A stretch of 64,000 nucleotides of DNA from Devosia sp. ZB163 (GCF_028613635.1 NZ_JAQRMY010000002.1:682001-746000), one strand, 5' to 3'. Positions 1 to 10,700 are shown, counted from the stretch's first letter. The notes: generated by a model not told the origin, from the letters alone. Numbers and translations are program-made.

Positions 1-105
1 CACGCCCGGCAGGAAGCCGATCTTGATGTCGACGGCAGTAGCGGCACTACTCGAAAGAAACAGTGCTCCCAGCAGGGTAGCAGTCATCGTCGACGCCTTG
101 CGCAT
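1..105 (-). CDS. Periplasmic substrate-binding protein, N-terminal fragment
   Basis: The gene starts inside the window and runs off its left edge, so only about 35 residues are visible. They show a basic start (MRKAS), a hydrophobic stretch and small residues ending near Thr-Ala, which is a typical Sec signal peptide. The mature part begins DIKIGFLPGV, an opening strand common in periplasmic binding proteins of ABC importers. A strong GGGAGG ribosome binding site lies just upstream of the ATG. The ligand cannot be told, and the family call rests only on this short N-terminus. Confidence 0.55.
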   Translation of the reverse strand, partial: MRKASTMTATLLGALFLSSSAATAVDIKIGFLPGV

Positions 106-227
106 CGATTCCTCCCCTCGATTGTCCGGCTTCCCAAAGTCCTCCAGCCAGATGCAGCGACGATAGGCCCGCCGCCACGTATTTGTAAATCGGGCGGATA
201 AATTCGGACGACTGATACTTTGGGCGG

Positions 228-422
228 TCAACCATCGTGCCGGGGATGGTGGGCCGGGATATCGGCCCAGTCGCGCGGCGTGAGGTGGGACAGCGGGTCG
301 GCTTCGGCCTCGACGGGCTCGGACAGCCAGACCAGCAGCGCGTTCCACAGTCGGCCCGCGGCGGCACGAAGGCCCGGGCGCGATGAGCGGGTGAAGGAGA
401 GGGGGATGTGGTCGGTAGCCAT
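228..422 (-). CDS. Small DUF1127-like protein (64 aa)
   Basis: This is a 64-residue reading frame with a good GGAGG ribosome binding site 6 bases before its ATG. The C-terminal half reads LSHLTPRDWADIPAHHP, which resembles the short arginine/tryptophan-containing DUF1127-type proteins that are abundant in Hyphomicrobiales. Some members of that group affect RNA turnover and phosphate or stress physiology. It has no signal peptide or membrane segment. It lies 80 bases downstream of the winged-helix regulator gene on the same strand and could be co-transcribed with it. The family assignment is by resemblance and its role is unknown. Confidence 0.5.
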   Translation of the reverse strand: MATDHIPLSFTRSSRPGLRAAAGRLWNALLVWLSEPVEAEADPLSHLTPRDWADIPAHHPRHDG

Positions 423-502
423 GGTTGCCTCCAGGTGCGATGGAGGCAGGGTGGCATCGGTCGGCCGCCGGGTCCCAAAGCGGCGCCAAAAGAGTTCCAG
501 AA

Positions 503-2017
503 TCAGGCGGGCAGGCCGGCCTTCCTGAGGCCCTCGACCAGGATCGAGTAGCGCTCCGCATACCGCTCGCCGCGCCGCTCGATATCGGCCAGCCGCATGT
601 GCGGCGCGCGTTGCAGCAACTGGGCGATCACCGCACGGGCTTCGTCGCTGCGCCCGAGATGGCCGTAGGCGGCGGCGAGCGTCCAGTAGGCGCCCAGCCA
701 GTCGGGATTGCTGGCGAGGCTCCGCAGGGCCCAGTCGGCGGCCGGCTCGAACTCGCCGGCAAGGATGTGCGACAGGCCGACCCCGACCAGCGTCTCGTAG
801 TTCTCGAGCGAGCCGGGAGCCACGCGCAGGCCGCGCAGGAAGCACTCGCGGCCGAAGGCGAGGTCGCCGACCATGACATTGGCGAATGCGGTGAGGGCGA
901 TGACGGTCGCGTTGTTCGGGTTGGCGTCGAAGGCGCGGCGGAACATGGCGAGGCTGCGTTCGGGCTGGCCTCCGACATTGAGCAGGACCAGCGCGGCGAT
1001 CGACAGGACGAGTGCATCGTCGGAATCGTGCTCGATGGCCCGTTCTGCCAGCTCGAGCGCGCGCGCACGTTCGGCGGCCGTCATGCCGGAGCCGAAGGTG
1101 TCCTGCCGTTCGTAGGCCCAGGCGAGATAGGCGATGGCGGTCGAGAATCCCGGATCGAGCGCCACGGCGTCCTCGAGCAGGCGGATGGCTTCGCGGCGCG
1201 TCTCGGGCGTCGTGCCGCGGAAGAGCGGCAGGGCGCGCAGGTAGAGATCGTAGGCATCGAGGCTGCCCGGACGCTTGCTGCGAGCGCGCTCGATCTCGGC
1301 CTTGCGAATCTCGGGCTCGACGAGGCCGACGACCTCCTCGGTGATCCGATCCTCGAACGCGAACAGGTCCTCGAGGCTGCCGTCGAGATGTGTGGACCAG
1401 AGCTGCGCCATGCTCGAAGTGTCGACGAGACGGGCAGAAACCCGCACGCGCTGTCCCTGCCGGCGGACGCTGCCGGCCAGCACGTAGCGGACGCCGAGTT
1501 CGTCGCGGGCGCGAGGCAGGTCCGTGGGCGACAGGGCCCGGGCGGCATGGCGCGCGACGACCGCAAAGCCCCGGAAGCGCGACAGGGCGCTGGTGATGCC
1601 CTCCACCACGCCGTCGGCGAAATAGGTGTCCGCGGCGTCGGCGGAGAGGCTCTCGAACGGGAGCACCGCTATGGCAGGCCTGATCTGGGTAGCGGGAGGC
1701 GAGGCCGGGCCCGGGTGGGCAAGGCGATAGCCGACGCGCGGCACCGTTGCGATCCATTCGTCACCGTCGGGCGCCTTGCCCAAAGCCTTGCGCAGCGACG
1801 CGACCTGCACCGACAGGTTCGCCTCCTCGACGAACAGGCCGGGCCAGGCTTCGGCGAGCAGCCGGTCCTTCGTCACCGGCTGTCCCTCGGCCTCGATCAG
1901 GATGCGGAGCAGGGCCGTGGCGCGCTGGCCGACGGCAAGTATCTCGCCCTCCCGCTGCAGCACGCCTGCGGCGGGATCGAGCGTGAACGGGCCGAAGGCA
2001 TAGCTGAGGCGCGCCAT
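503..2017 (-). CDS. Winged-helix transcriptional regulator with TolB-like and TPR domains
   Basis: The 504-residue protein begins with an OmpR/CadC-type DNA-binding winged helix (about residues 5-100), including the VTKDRLLAEAWPG recognition-helix region and the terminal hairpin VPRVGYRL. A segment starting PAIAVLPFESLSADAADTYF (from about residue 113) matches the TolB-like module seen in regulators of the CadC/adenylate-cyclase-associated type. The rest is helical tetratricopeptide-like repeats. No transmembrane helix is obvious between the domains, unlike classical CadC, so it is probably cytoplasmic. The signal sensed and the target genes are unknown. It starts 10 bases after the stop of the ABC-F gene on the same strand, so the two are probably co-transcribed. 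Confidence 0.85.
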   Translation of the reverse strand: MARLSYAFGPFTLDPAAGVLQREGEILAVGQRATALLRILIEAEGQPVTKDRLLAEAWPGLFVEEANLSVQVASLRKALGKAPDGDEWIATVPRVGYRLAHPGPASPPATQIRPAIAVLPFESLSADAADTYFADGVVEGITSALSRFRGFAVVARHAARALSPTDLPRARDELGVRYVLAGSVRRQGQRVRVSARLVDTSSMAQLWSTHLDGSLEDLFAFEDRITEEVVGLVEPEIRKAEIERARSKRPGSLDAYDLYLRALPLFRGTTPETRREAIRLLEDAVALDPGFSTAIAYLAWAYERQDTFGSGMTAAERARALELAERAIEHDSDDALVLSIAALVLLNVGGQPERSLAMFRRAFDANPNNATVIALTAFANVMVGDLAFGRECFLRGLRVAPGSLENYETLVGVGLSHILAGEFEPAADWALRSLASNPDWLGAYWTLAAAYGHLGRSDEARAVIAQLLQRAPHMRLADIERRGERYAERYSILVEGLRKAGLPA

Positions 2018-2026
2018 GCCACGAGC

Positions 2027-3640
2027 TTATCCTGATGACGGAGCATCGGAAAAGCCGGGCCCGCCAAGTTCCAGCTCCCGTTCGATGCCGATCGCCTCGA
2101 GGAAGGCGCGGTCGTGGCTGACCACGAGGAGCGCGCCGTCATAGGCCCTGAGGCCGGCCTCGACCGCTTCGATGGCGTGGATGTCGAGGTGGTTGGTTGG
2201 CTCGTCGAGGATCAGCAGCTCCGGTGGCCTTCCGCTGCCGATCGTGCAGGCGAGGCCGGCGCGCAGCATCTCGCCGCCGCTCAGCTGCCAGACGGACTTC
2301 AGCGCGGCGTCGGAGCGGAACATGAAGCGGGCGAGGGCGGCGCGGGCGGCGTTCTCGTTGTCGCCGGGGTTCAGCCGGAGATAGTTCTCGCGGATGGTCT
2401 CGGTGGGATCGAGGATGCCGACCTGCTGGTCGAGCAGGGCATGCCGCGGGGTGATGCGCACGGCGCCGCCCTCCGGCCCGAGGTCGCCGGTGATCAATCG
2501 CAGCAGCGTCGTCTTGCCGGTGCCGTTCGGACCGGTGATCGCCACGCGCTCGGGCCCGGTGACCTTGAGGCCCAGGTCGCGGATGATCGGCTGGCCCGGG
2601 ATGGGCCCGCCCGTCAGCCGGTCGAGCTGCAGCACCGTGGTGCCGCGGGAGAGCCCGCTCGGCTCGAGCTTCACCGACATGGGCTGCAGCACCTCGATCT
2701 CGGCCTTGGCCTCGGCCAGTGCGACCGATGCCGTGGCGCGGCGGCGTTCGCCGAGCCGGGCCTGCTCGCCGCTCGTGTTCTCGGAATTGTTCTTCATTCC
2801 GCCCAGCAGGATGCGGGGAATGTCGCCGCGGGCCGCCTTCTTTGCGCCGGCCGAGTCCTTCCTGGCCTTGCGCTCGCGCATCGCCTGGGTCTTGCGATCG
2901 ATCTCGCCGAGCGTGCGCTCGGCATTGGCGAGATCGTGCTCGGCCGCCGCCAGTTCCGCCGCCTTGCGCTCGCGGTAGAGGTCCCAGTTGCCGCCATAGA
3001 CATTGGCGCCGATGGTCGTGAGCTCGATGATCTGGTCCATCTCGCGCAGCAGTGCACGATCGTGGCTGACGACGATGGCGCCCCCGCGCCAGCCCTTGAG
3101 CATCGCGGCCACCGCGGCGCGTCCATCGGCATCGAGGTTGTTGGTCGGCTCGTCGAGCAGCAGCATGTCGGGCTGTTCGAGCAGCAACGCCGCCAGCGAC
3201 AGCCTCGTCCGCTGCCCGCCGCTGAGCGAGGAAACCGGCCGCTGCATGTCGAGGCTGGGCAGGCCGACATCGGCGAGGACGTTCTCGATGCGCGCGGGCA
3301 GGGTCCAGTCGGCGTCGGTCGCATCCTCGAGCGAGCCGGTGCCGGCCTCGAGCCGGTCCAGCCGGTCGAGCTCATCGGCGCAGCCGAGGCCGACACGCAC
3401 GCTCGCATCGCCGTGCTGCACCGTCTGGCGCAGCAGACCGATCGTGCCGGTCACGGCGACTTCGCCGCTGGCCGGCGCGAGTTCGCCGGTGATCAGCTTG
3501 AGCAGCGTGCTCTTGCCGACGCCGTTCCGGCCGATGAGGCCGGTGCGGAGCGGACCGAACGCGAGGTCGAGATTGGAGAAGAGTTCGACGCCGCTAGGCG
3601 TCTTGTAGCTTGCCGCTTTGAGCGAGATGGAACCGGGCAT
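2027..3640 (-). CDS. ABC-F family ATPase
   Basis: The 537-residue protein has two ABC nucleotide-binding domains and no membrane segments. Visible motifs are Walker A GRNGVGKST (residues 37-45) and GPNGTGKTT (370-378), signatures LSGGQ (139-143) and LSGGE, and Walker B followed by DEPTNNLD and DEPTNHLD. The linker between the domains (about 225-330) is charged and helical, as expected for the P-site tRNA-interaction motif of ABC-F translation factors. The family rescues or modulates stalled ribosomes, and some members protect against ribosome-targeting antibiotics. I cannot place it in a housekeeping subgroup (EttA, Uup, YheS) by eye, so an antibiotic-protection role is possible but unproven. 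Confidence 0.9.
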   Translation of the reverse strand: MPGSISLKAASYKTPSGVELFSNLDLAFGPLRTGLIGRNGVGKSTLLKLITGELAPASGEVAVTGTIGLLRQTVQHGDASVRVGLGCADELDRLDRLEAGTGSLEDATDADWTLPARIENVLADVGLPSLDMQRPVSSLSGGQRTRLSLAALLLEQPDMLLLDEPTNNLDADGRAAVAAMLKGWRGGAIVVSHDRALLREMDQIIELTTIGANVYGGNWDLYRERKAAELAAAEHDLANAERTLGEIDRKTQAMRERKARKDSAGAKKAARGDIPRILLGGMKNNSENTSGEQARLGERRRATASVALAEAKAEIEVLQPMSVKLEPSGLSRGTTVLQLDRLTGGPIPGQPIIRDLGLKVTGPERVAITGPNGTGKTTLLRLITGDLGPEGGAVRITPRHALLDQQVGILDPTETIRENYLRLNPGDNENAARAALARFMFRSDAALKSVWQLSGGEMLRAGLACTIGSGRPPELLILDEPTNHLDIHAIEAVEAGLRAYDGALLVVSHDRAFLEAIGIERELELGGPGFSDAPSSG

Positions 3641-3820
3641 GGTTGGACTCCGGGTGACGGATCAGGGCGAAATGATCGGTCATGCGGATATCCATGGGGA
3701 CCTGCCGGTTGGTGCTGCGGGAGCCCGGAACATAGGGATCGTCGCCCCGATGTCAACCTCAGGGCGGATCGATCGTCCGGTTGGCGGCGATGGCGGCGAA
3801 CCAGTTCGGCGGCCTCTCGA

Positions 3821-5386
3821 TCATGCGCCGGACCACGGGACGCTCGCGCCCTGGTGCAGGTTGCGGAGCTGGTCGCCGATCACTTCATCGGCGTGGGTGA
3901 GGCGCTGGTTGTGCCGGGCATACTCGGTCCAGGTCGGGCTCTTGTAGTTCTCGATCCAGACGTCGGTCTGGCTGAGGTCGCGCCGCAGCGTCCATTCCCG
4001 CGCGCCGTCGCGCAGACGCACGCGCTTGCGCTCCGCCATCACCTTGAGGAACTCGCGCACGTCCTGCGGCCGGATGCGATACTCGATGCTGACCACGATC
4101 GGGCCCGACCGGGGCTCGATCGGCAGCGATATCTCGGGCTCTTTCCAGCGGTTGGCGGGATCGAGGTCGAGGATCATCCGCGGCGGGATGGCGAGGAACA
4201 GGCCGACCGCGGCGCCGACGAGCAGCGCGGCAGCAGAGGCGAGCAGGGCGTTCGAAATACCGAACTGCTCGCCGGCAAGACCCCAGAGCCAGCTGCCTGC
4301 AGCCATGCCGGCAAAGGTCGCGGTCTGGTAGAGCGAAAGGGCCCGCCCGACCACCCAGCGTGGCGTCGAAAGCTGGACGGTGATGTTGAACAGCGTCAGC
4401 GCCAGCACCCAGCACGCGCCGCCCAGCGCCAGCGCCAGCCCGATGATCCAGGGCGAGGGGCTGATGGCCGTGATCGCGGCGCAGGCGGCAAAGCCGATGA
4501 AGGCGAGGCGGACGATGGCTTCGCTGCTGAACTGCTCGGCGAGACGTGCGCTGACCAGCGCGCCGCTCACCGCACCGACGCCGAAGGCGCCCAGCAGCAG
4601 GCCGTAGAGCAGGGGCCCGGCACCCTCGATCTGGCGCGATACCACCGGCAGCAGCGCCAGCACCGCGCTTGCGGCGAGGCCGAAGAGGAAGCTGCGCACC
4701 AGCACCTTGCCTAGGTTCGGCGACAGCGCGATGTAGCGGATGCCGGCAAGCATCGCGGCGCCCACCGCCTCACGCGGCAATCCCGCAGGCGCAGGCTGCG
4801 GCTTCCAGCTGATGAGCACGGCGAGCAGCCCCAGATAGCTCAGCATGTTGACGGCAAACGCCGCGGCGGCGCCGGCGACCGCGACGATGATGCCGCCCAC
4901 GGCCGGGCCGAGGCTACGCGAGAGGTTGAAGCCGATCGAGTTGAGCGCCACCGCCGAGCCTACGCTCGAGCGCGGCACGAGATCGCCCACCGAGGCCTGC
5001 CAGGACGGGTTGTTGAGGGCCGTGCCGCAGCCGATGAGGAAGGTGAAGGTCAGCAGCAGCCACGGGGTGATCAGCCCCATCCAGGCCGTCAGCGTCAGCA
5101 GCGCCGAGACGACGAACATGAACGCCTGCGCGATCAGCATCACCCGGCGGCGCGGGAAGTTGTCGGCAATGGCTCCGCCCAGCAGCGAGAACAGCATGAT
5201 CGGCAGCGAGATGGAGGCCTGGACCAGTGCCACCAGATCGACCGAGTTGGTCAGCGCGGTCATCATCCAGGCCGCGCCGACACCCTGGATCAGCGCGCCG
5301 AAGCTCGAAACGAGATTGGCGATCCAGATGTTGCGGAACGTGCCGTGCTGCAGCGGCTGCAGCACGGATGGCCGGTCCTTGGCCAT
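3821..5386 (-). CDS. MFS transporter, enterobactin-exporter-like (MFS_3) type
   Basis: This 521-residue membrane protein has about twelve hydrophobic helices, starting at NIWIANLVSSFGALIQGVGA, followed by a soluble C-terminal tail of about 100 residues. The tail (from about residue 425, beginning IVVSIEYRIRP) has the ferredoxin-like pattern found in the MFS_3 family that includes EntS-type exporters. The family pumps small molecules out using the proton gradient, but the substrate here is unknown. A GGGAGGAG ribosome binding site precedes the start. Its start lies 18 bases after the stop of the M32 carboxypeptidase gene, so the two probably form an operon. Confidence 0.85.
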   Translation of the reverse strand: MAKDRPSVLQPLQHGTFRNIWIANLVSSFGALIQGVGAAWMMTALTNSVDLVALVQASISLPIMLFSLLGGAIADNFPRRRVMLIAQAFMFVVSALLTLTAWMGLITPWLLLTFTFLIGCGTALNNPSWQASVGDLVPRSSVGSAVALNSIGFNLSRSLGPAVGGIIVAVAGAAAAFAVNMLSYLGLLAVLISWKPQPAPAGLPREAVGAAMLAGIRYIALSPNLGKVLVRSFLFGLAASAVLALLPVVSRQIEGAGPLLYGLLLGAFGVGAVSGALVSARLAEQFSSEAIVRLAFIGFAACAAITAISPSPWIIGLALALGGACWVLALTLFNITVQLSTPRWVVGRALSLYQTATFAGMAAGSWLWGLAGEQFGISNALLASAAALLVGAAVGLFLAIPPRMILDLDPANRWKEPEISLPIEPRSGPIVVSIEYRIRPQDVREFLKVMAERKRVRLRDGAREWTLRRDLSQTDVWIENYKSPTWTEYARHNQRLTHADEVIGDQLRNLHQGASVPWSGA

Positions 5387-5404
5387 GGGCCGATCTCCTC
5401 CCGA

Positions 5405-6913
5405 TCAGCTGAGGTAGCGGCGCGTCAGGTGCTCCTCGAAGTGCTTGGAGTTCAGCTTCTCGCCCGTGGCGCGCTGGATGAGCTCGGGCATGGAGTACTT
5501 GCTGGCCTGCTGCCAGATCTTCTCGCGACGCCATTCGTTGAGCCCGACGAAGCGGCCGTTGCGCATGTCTTCGCGGGCGTTCGGCTGGTCGCGCTCGATG
5601 GCGTGCCAGATCTGCGCCGCGATGATGGCGCCCAGCGTGTAGCTGGGGAAGTAGCCGATGGCGCCCGACGGCCAGTGGACGTCCTGCATGGGGCCGTCCT
5701 TCATGTTGTCGATGGTGGAGAGACCCAGGTACTCGCGCATCTTGGCGTCCCAGGCTTCGGGAACGTCCTTGGGCTTCAGCGAGCCGTCGATCAGCCCCTG
5801 TTCGAGCTCGAAGCGCAGGATGACGTGCAGTGGATAGGTCGCTTCGTCCGCATCGACGCGGATCAGGCCGCGCTTGATGAAGTGGACATGCGCGAGCACA
5901 TCCTCGAGGTCCCAGCCGGCAATGGCTTCGTCGCCGAGCTTCTCGCGGATATGGGGCATAGCCCACTCCCAGAACTCCGGCGAGCGGGCGATTTCCTTCT
6001 CGACGAACAGGCTCTGGCTTTCGTGCATGGCCATGCCGCGGGCGCGGCCCACGGGCCAGTGCGTCCACTCATGCGGCAGGTTCTGCTCGTAGAGGCCGTG
6101 GCCGGTCTCGTGCATGATGCCCATCAGCGAGCTGATGAACTCGCCCTCGGTGTAGCGGGTGGTCATGCGGATGTCGGTCGGCACGCCGCCGCAGAACGGG
6201 TGGTGCGAGATGTCGAGCCGCCCGTGGTCGAAATCGAAGCCGACCGCCTCCATCATGACGAGGCCGAGGGCCTTCTGCTTGTCGATCGGGAAGGGCGCGT
6301 TGAACGGCTTCAGCGGCCGGGCCGCGAGCTTTTCTTCCTGCCGCGCCAGCGCCTTGGGGATGAAATCCTTGAGGAACACCTTGAGGTTGGCGAAGACCGG
6401 CGCGACGTCGGCGGCGCGGTTGCCGGGATCGTACTGCTCCATCAGCGCGTCATAGGGCGAGAGCCCGAGCACGTCGCCGCGCAGCTGCGCTTCCTCGCGC
6501 GCGGTGGCGACGACGCCCTCGAAGGCCGGCAGGAAAGCCTTCCAGTCGCCGGTTGGGCGCAGCTCGCGCCACAGCTGCTCGCTGCGGATGCGGGCGTTGA
6601 CCTGCTTGCGCACGAAATCGGCCGAGAGGCAGGTCATGTTGGTGTGGACGCGGCGGAACTCCTGGATGGCGAGCTTCTGCATCTCGTCCAGCGGCTCGGC
6701 CTCGGCATCCGCCAGCCAGTCGCCGACCTCAGGACCGGTCGCCATCTCGTGGTACATGCCGGCGAGCACGCCCATCGTCTCGGCGCGCTTCTCGCCCCCG
6801 CCCACGGGCATCATCACGGCCTCGTCGACACCCAGCATGGACTGGGCGTGCTCGATGGCCTCGAGTCGGCGGCTCAGCGCATCGAGCTTGGTGAAGGCGG
6901 AATTGGCGGACAT
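5405..6913 (-). CDS. Carboxypeptidase M32 (thermostable carboxypeptidase Taq family)
   Basis: The 502-residue length is normal for family M32 metallocarboxypeptidases, which trim C-terminal residues from peptides in the cytoplasm. The zinc motif HETGH lies at residues 268-272, and a downstream Glu in MHESQSLFVE (about residue 298) would be the third ligand. The family signatures DIRMTTRY before the zinc site and HVILRFELE near the C-terminus are also present. There is no signal peptide. It is the first gene of a probable two-gene leftward operon with the MFS exporter. Confidence 0.93.
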   Translation of the reverse strand: MSANSAFTKLDALSRRLEAIEHAQSMLGVDEAVMMPVGGGEKRAETMGVLAGMYHEMATGPEVGDWLADAEAEPLDEMQKLAIQEFRRVHTNMTCLSADFVRKQVNARIRSEQLWRELRPTGDWKAFLPAFEGVVATAREEAQLRGDVLGLSPYDALMEQYDPGNRAADVAPVFANLKVFLKDFIPKALARQEEKLAARPLKPFNAPFPIDKQKALGLVMMEAVGFDFDHGRLDISHHPFCGGVPTDIRMTTRYTEGEFISSLMGIMHETGHGLYEQNLPHEWTHWPVGRARGMAMHESQSLFVEKEIARSPEFWEWAMPHIREKLGDEAIAGWDLEDVLAHVHFIKRGLIRVDADEATYPLHVILRFELEQGLIDGSLKPKDVPEAWDAKMREYLGLSTIDNMKDGPMQDVHWPSGAIGYFPSYTLGAIIAAQIWHAIERDQPNAREDMRNGRFVGLNEWRREKIWQQASKYSMPELIQRATGEKLNSKHFEEHLTRRYLS

Positions 6914-6976
6914 GTAACGCTCCGAATTCGAGTGGCCGCCGTTCGTAGCGTCAAATCGATGGGCGTGTCATCCCCG

Positions 6977-7013
6977 GGGGACTGTCTCAATTGCATCAAC
7001 GGTGTTAGGCACC
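6977..7013 (+). repeat. Possible short dispersed intergenic repeat, copy 1
   Basis: The motif GGGGACTGTC, followed after a spacer by ACGGTG and then ACC, occurs here just before the LysE-type gene. It occurs again, with the same order of blocks, at 31752-31777 just after the DMT exporter gene. Two copies in non-coding DNA suggest a dispersed element, but only the 10-base block is identical, so chance or a shared regulatory function remain possible. Confidence 0.3.
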
Positions 7014-7021
7014 ACCGCACC

Positions 7022-7639
7022 ATGCCGGATCTGCCGATACTCGTCTCCTTCATCGTCGCCGCGTTCGTCGTCGTCATCGTCCCCGGTGTGACGGTTTCGG
7101 CGCTGGTCTCGACGTCGCTGGCCCGCGGCATGGCCGCCGGCTTCTGGATGGAGGCCGGCGTGCAGGTCGGCCGCCTCACCATGGTGCTGATCGTGGCGCT
7201 GGCGCTCGAGGCGGTGACGAGCGTCGTGTCGGCGGCATTCGACATCATCAAGTATGCCGGCGCGGCCTACCTCGTCTGGCTCGGCTGGGGCTACATCACC
7301 AGCCGCCACGGCCTCAGTACGGACCGGCCGGTTTCGGCCCGGACGCCGCTGCAGCAGATGGTGGCGGGCTTCCTGGTGCTCTGGAGCAACCCCAAGGCGC
7401 TGATCTTCTTCGGCGCCTTCCTGCCGCAGTTCGTCAACCCGGCCTATCCGGCCTGGCCACAGGTGATCGGGCTCGGCCTCATCGAGATGGGCGCAGGGCT
7501 CATTACTGACGGCGTCTACATTTATCTCGCCGCCAAGGCCCGCACCGCGCTGGGCGACGACCGGATCAACCTCGTCAACCGCATCGCCGGGGTCATCCTG
7601 ATCGGCGCCGCGGTGTGGCTGGCCGTCCAGCATCACTGA
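7022..7639 (+). CDS. LysE family translocator
   Basis: The 205-residue inner-membrane protein has six hydrophobic helices and the LysE/RhtB pattern: an N-terminal helix with VIVPGVTVSALV, the central AAYLVWLGWG and the helix following NPKALIFFGAFLPQFV. The family exports amino acids or related small molecules. I chose the ATG at 7022 because the first membrane helix begins there. An in-frame upstream ATG at about 6959 would add a polar, cysteine-containing stretch unlike the family. It is divergent from the M32 carboxypeptidase gene. A paralogue lies at 48715-49335. The substrate is unknown. Confidence 0.88.
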   Translation: MPDLPILVSFIVAAFVVVIVPGVTVSALVSTSLARGMAAGFWMEAGVQVGRLTMVLIVALALEAVTSVVSAAFDIIKYAGAAYLVWLGWGYITSRHGLSTDRPVSARTPLQQMVAGFLVLWSNPKALIFFGAFLPQFVNPAYPAWPQVIGLGLIEMGAGLITDGVYIYLAAKARTALGDDRINLVNRIAGVILIGAAVWLAVQHH

Positions 7640-7756
7640 TCCCCGGCGGATTGTTGCGAAATCAACACGATCATGAGTCCCATTGGGCGATCGAGGCGTG
7701 ACGCTTGTCACCCCATTGCCTAAACTCTGCCTAGTTCCGCGGAGATTCCCGGGCCC

Positions 7757-10700
7757 GTGCTAAACCGGCTCTTCATTATCGTTGGGGTCATCGCGATCCT
7801 CGCCATCGCCGCGGCCTTTGTCGTGCCCAGCTTCGTGCCGTGGAACGACTATCGCGATCGGCTGGCCGTGATCGCGGGCGAGGTGCTCGGCGAGCCGGTC
7901 CGCATCGACGGCGACGTGTCGTTCTCGCTGCTGCCTGCGCCCAAGCTCAAGTTCGCCGATGTCAGCGCCGGTCCGGTGGACGCGCCCAACCTCACGGTCG
8001 AGACCGTCGAGGCCGATTTCTCCCTCATCGACTTCCTGCGCGACCGCTACAACATCACGCGGCTGCAGCTCGGCAACCCCACGGTCTCGCTGGACGTCGC
8101 CGCCGACGGCACGTTCGCGGGCGGCCTTGCGCCGACCCGCCGGATCGAGAGCAACATCTCGGTCGCCAGCGCCTCGGTGAGTGGTGGCGCCGTGCGCGTC
8201 GCGGATGCCCGCAACGGCGAGACCTACGAGGCGACGGGCATTTCCGGCGAGCTCAAGCTCGAGGCCTTGCAGGGACCTTTCAGCTTCCAGGGAACCGGCA
8301 CGCTCGACGGCGCCGCTTACGCGGTGCGCCTCGCCATGGGTGAGCTGGGTGCCGAGGGCGGCGGGACGCTGTCGCTGTCGGTGCGGCCGGCCGACGAGAC
8401 GTTCTCCTTGCTCGCCGAAGGCACCGTTTCGCCCGGGCCCGCGCTGGCATTCACCGGTTCGATGATCTACCGGCAGCCGCCCCCCAGGCAGGCGGAAAAG
8501 GACGCCGGGCAGGGCGACCTCGTGATGACCAGCAAGGTCTCGGCGACACCGGCCCGCGTGCTGCTGTCGGACTACGTGCTCATTCCTGACGAGAACCGCG
8601 CCGCGACCCGCCTTCTCGGCGCTGCCGACGTCACGCTGGGACAGAACTCCGCGTTCAATGCCGTCATATCCGGTGGGGTGCTGGCGCTGCCGCCGCGCGA
8701 CGCAACCGCCGAGCAGACCGTCGAGCCCTACGAGCTCATCCGCCTCCTGAAGGAACTGCCGCTCCCGGCCTCGCCGGCCATGCCGGGGACAGTCGGCGTT
8801 GATATCGCCGAGCTGAACCTGCGCGCCTTCTCCCTGCGCAATGTCCGGCTCGATGCCACGGCGCGCGGTGGCGGCTGGGTCGTCGAGCGCTTCTCCGGGA
8901 CGCTGCCGGGCGACACCATTGTGGGGCTCTCCGGCGATGTGAGTCTCGCGACCGGCTCTCCCGAGTTCACCGGTGCGCTGTCCATCAGGTCGGGGCGCCT
9001 TGATGCGCTGAGCACGCTGTGGCGCAAGCCCGCCGAAGGAAATCCGCTGTTCGGCCTGCCGGGCAGCCTCGACGCCAAGGTCGACCTTGTGGGGCAGACC
9101 CTCTCGATCAGCGACGGCCGCCTCGAGCTCGATGGCGAGAGCCGGTCCTTCTCGGCGCAGATCGGCTTCGGCGCCGTCCGCGACCTGCACATCGACGCTC
9201 AGCTGGGCGTGCTTGATCCGGCGCGCAGCGCGGCGCTGGCGGCGCTCCTGCCCGATCTGGGCGCGGACGCCCAGTTCCCTGCCACGTTCCCGGCTGGCGA
9301 GTTCGACCTGAGCGCGGAAGCCATGTCGCTCTCGGGCCTCGAGGGGCGCGGGCTCAAGGCGAAGGGCACGTGGGACGGCGGCGTCCTGGTGCTGGACGAG
9401 GTGTCGGCCGAAGATCTCGGCGGCGCCCGGTTCTCCGCCAAAGGCACCGCCTTCGGTTCGTTCGCGAAGCCGGAAATGTCGGGTTCGGGCTCGGTTACGG
9501 TTTTTGCGGCCGATGCTCCGGCCCTCGCAAGGTTCTACGAGGCCATCCGGGTGTCGCCGGCGATGGCGGACTTCCTCGCGCAGTCGCTGCCGGCCGAGCT
9601 CAACCTCCGGCTCGACGCACCTACCGGGGAGGGCGCCCAGAGCCTCTCGGTTACGGGAAAGCTGGGCCCCTCGGATGCCACGGCGGAGGCCCATCTCGAC
9701 GCCGGCTTCCTTCGCGCGCTGAACGGGCCGGTGAAGCTGAAGCTCGACCTCAAGGCGCCCGATGCGGCCGCGATGACGACGCAGATCGGGCTCGGCGACA
9801 CACCGCTCTTCGCCGACGGCGTGCCGGCCCGCTTGGTCGGAGTGCTCGAGGGCAACACCGCCAACAGCATCGAGACGACCGTGCTCGTCGAGGGCGGCGG
9901 GGACTCGCTGGGCTTTTCCGGCAACGTGGTGGTTACCAATCCCGACGCCCTCAGCGGCAAGGGCACGCTCAAGGCCAGGCTGGCCGAGCCTTCCGCGCTC
10001 GCGGCCTGGCTGGGCGCCGAGGGTATTACGCTGCCGGCATTGGCGGGGTCGGCGAGAGTTGCGTTCGAAGGGGCCACCAGCGTCACGCTGGAGGACCTGA
10101 CGGGCACGTCCGGCGACGAGACGTTCAAGGGCAACCTCAGCCTCGTAGCCAAGGGAACGGCGCGGGCCGTGACCGGCAAGCTCGAGCTCGGGACCCTCGA
10201 TATCGCGAGCCTGCTCAAGACCTTGACCGGCCCGGCGGCACTTCTTCCGGGCGCAACCGGCATCTGGCCGGACGGACCCTTTGCGACAGGCGACGCGCCG
10301 CGCACGACGACGGGCCGCATCGCCGTAACCGCTACCGATCTGGTCGCCGCCGGCAAGCCGATCGCGTCGGACCTCCGGTTCGATCTCGATTGGGACGCGA
10401 AGGCGGCCCGCTTGCGCAACGCCAGCGCCGCCATCGGCGAGGGGCGTGCCGAGCTGGAGCTGTCCATCTGCTGCTCCGGTGCATTGACGGACAAGCAGGT
10501 CGCGGGCCGCATCTCGCTCGCGGGCGTCGCCCTCGACGACATCGTGCCGCCCGCCGTAGCCGCGGCCATCGACGGCAAGCTCGATGCCGCAGGGCGCTTC
10601 GACGGCACGGGCGGGAGCCTTGCCGGCATCCTCGGCGCCATGACGGGCGAGGGGACCTACAGCGTGACCAGCCTCAGGGTCGAGCGCCTCGATCCGCAGG

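Noticed and set aside
228-1757. A 509-residue frame overlapping the winged-helix regulator
   Set aside because: Most of it is a shadow of the regulator gene. Only its last 64 codons, which have their own ATG and ribosome binding site, look real and are annotated separately.
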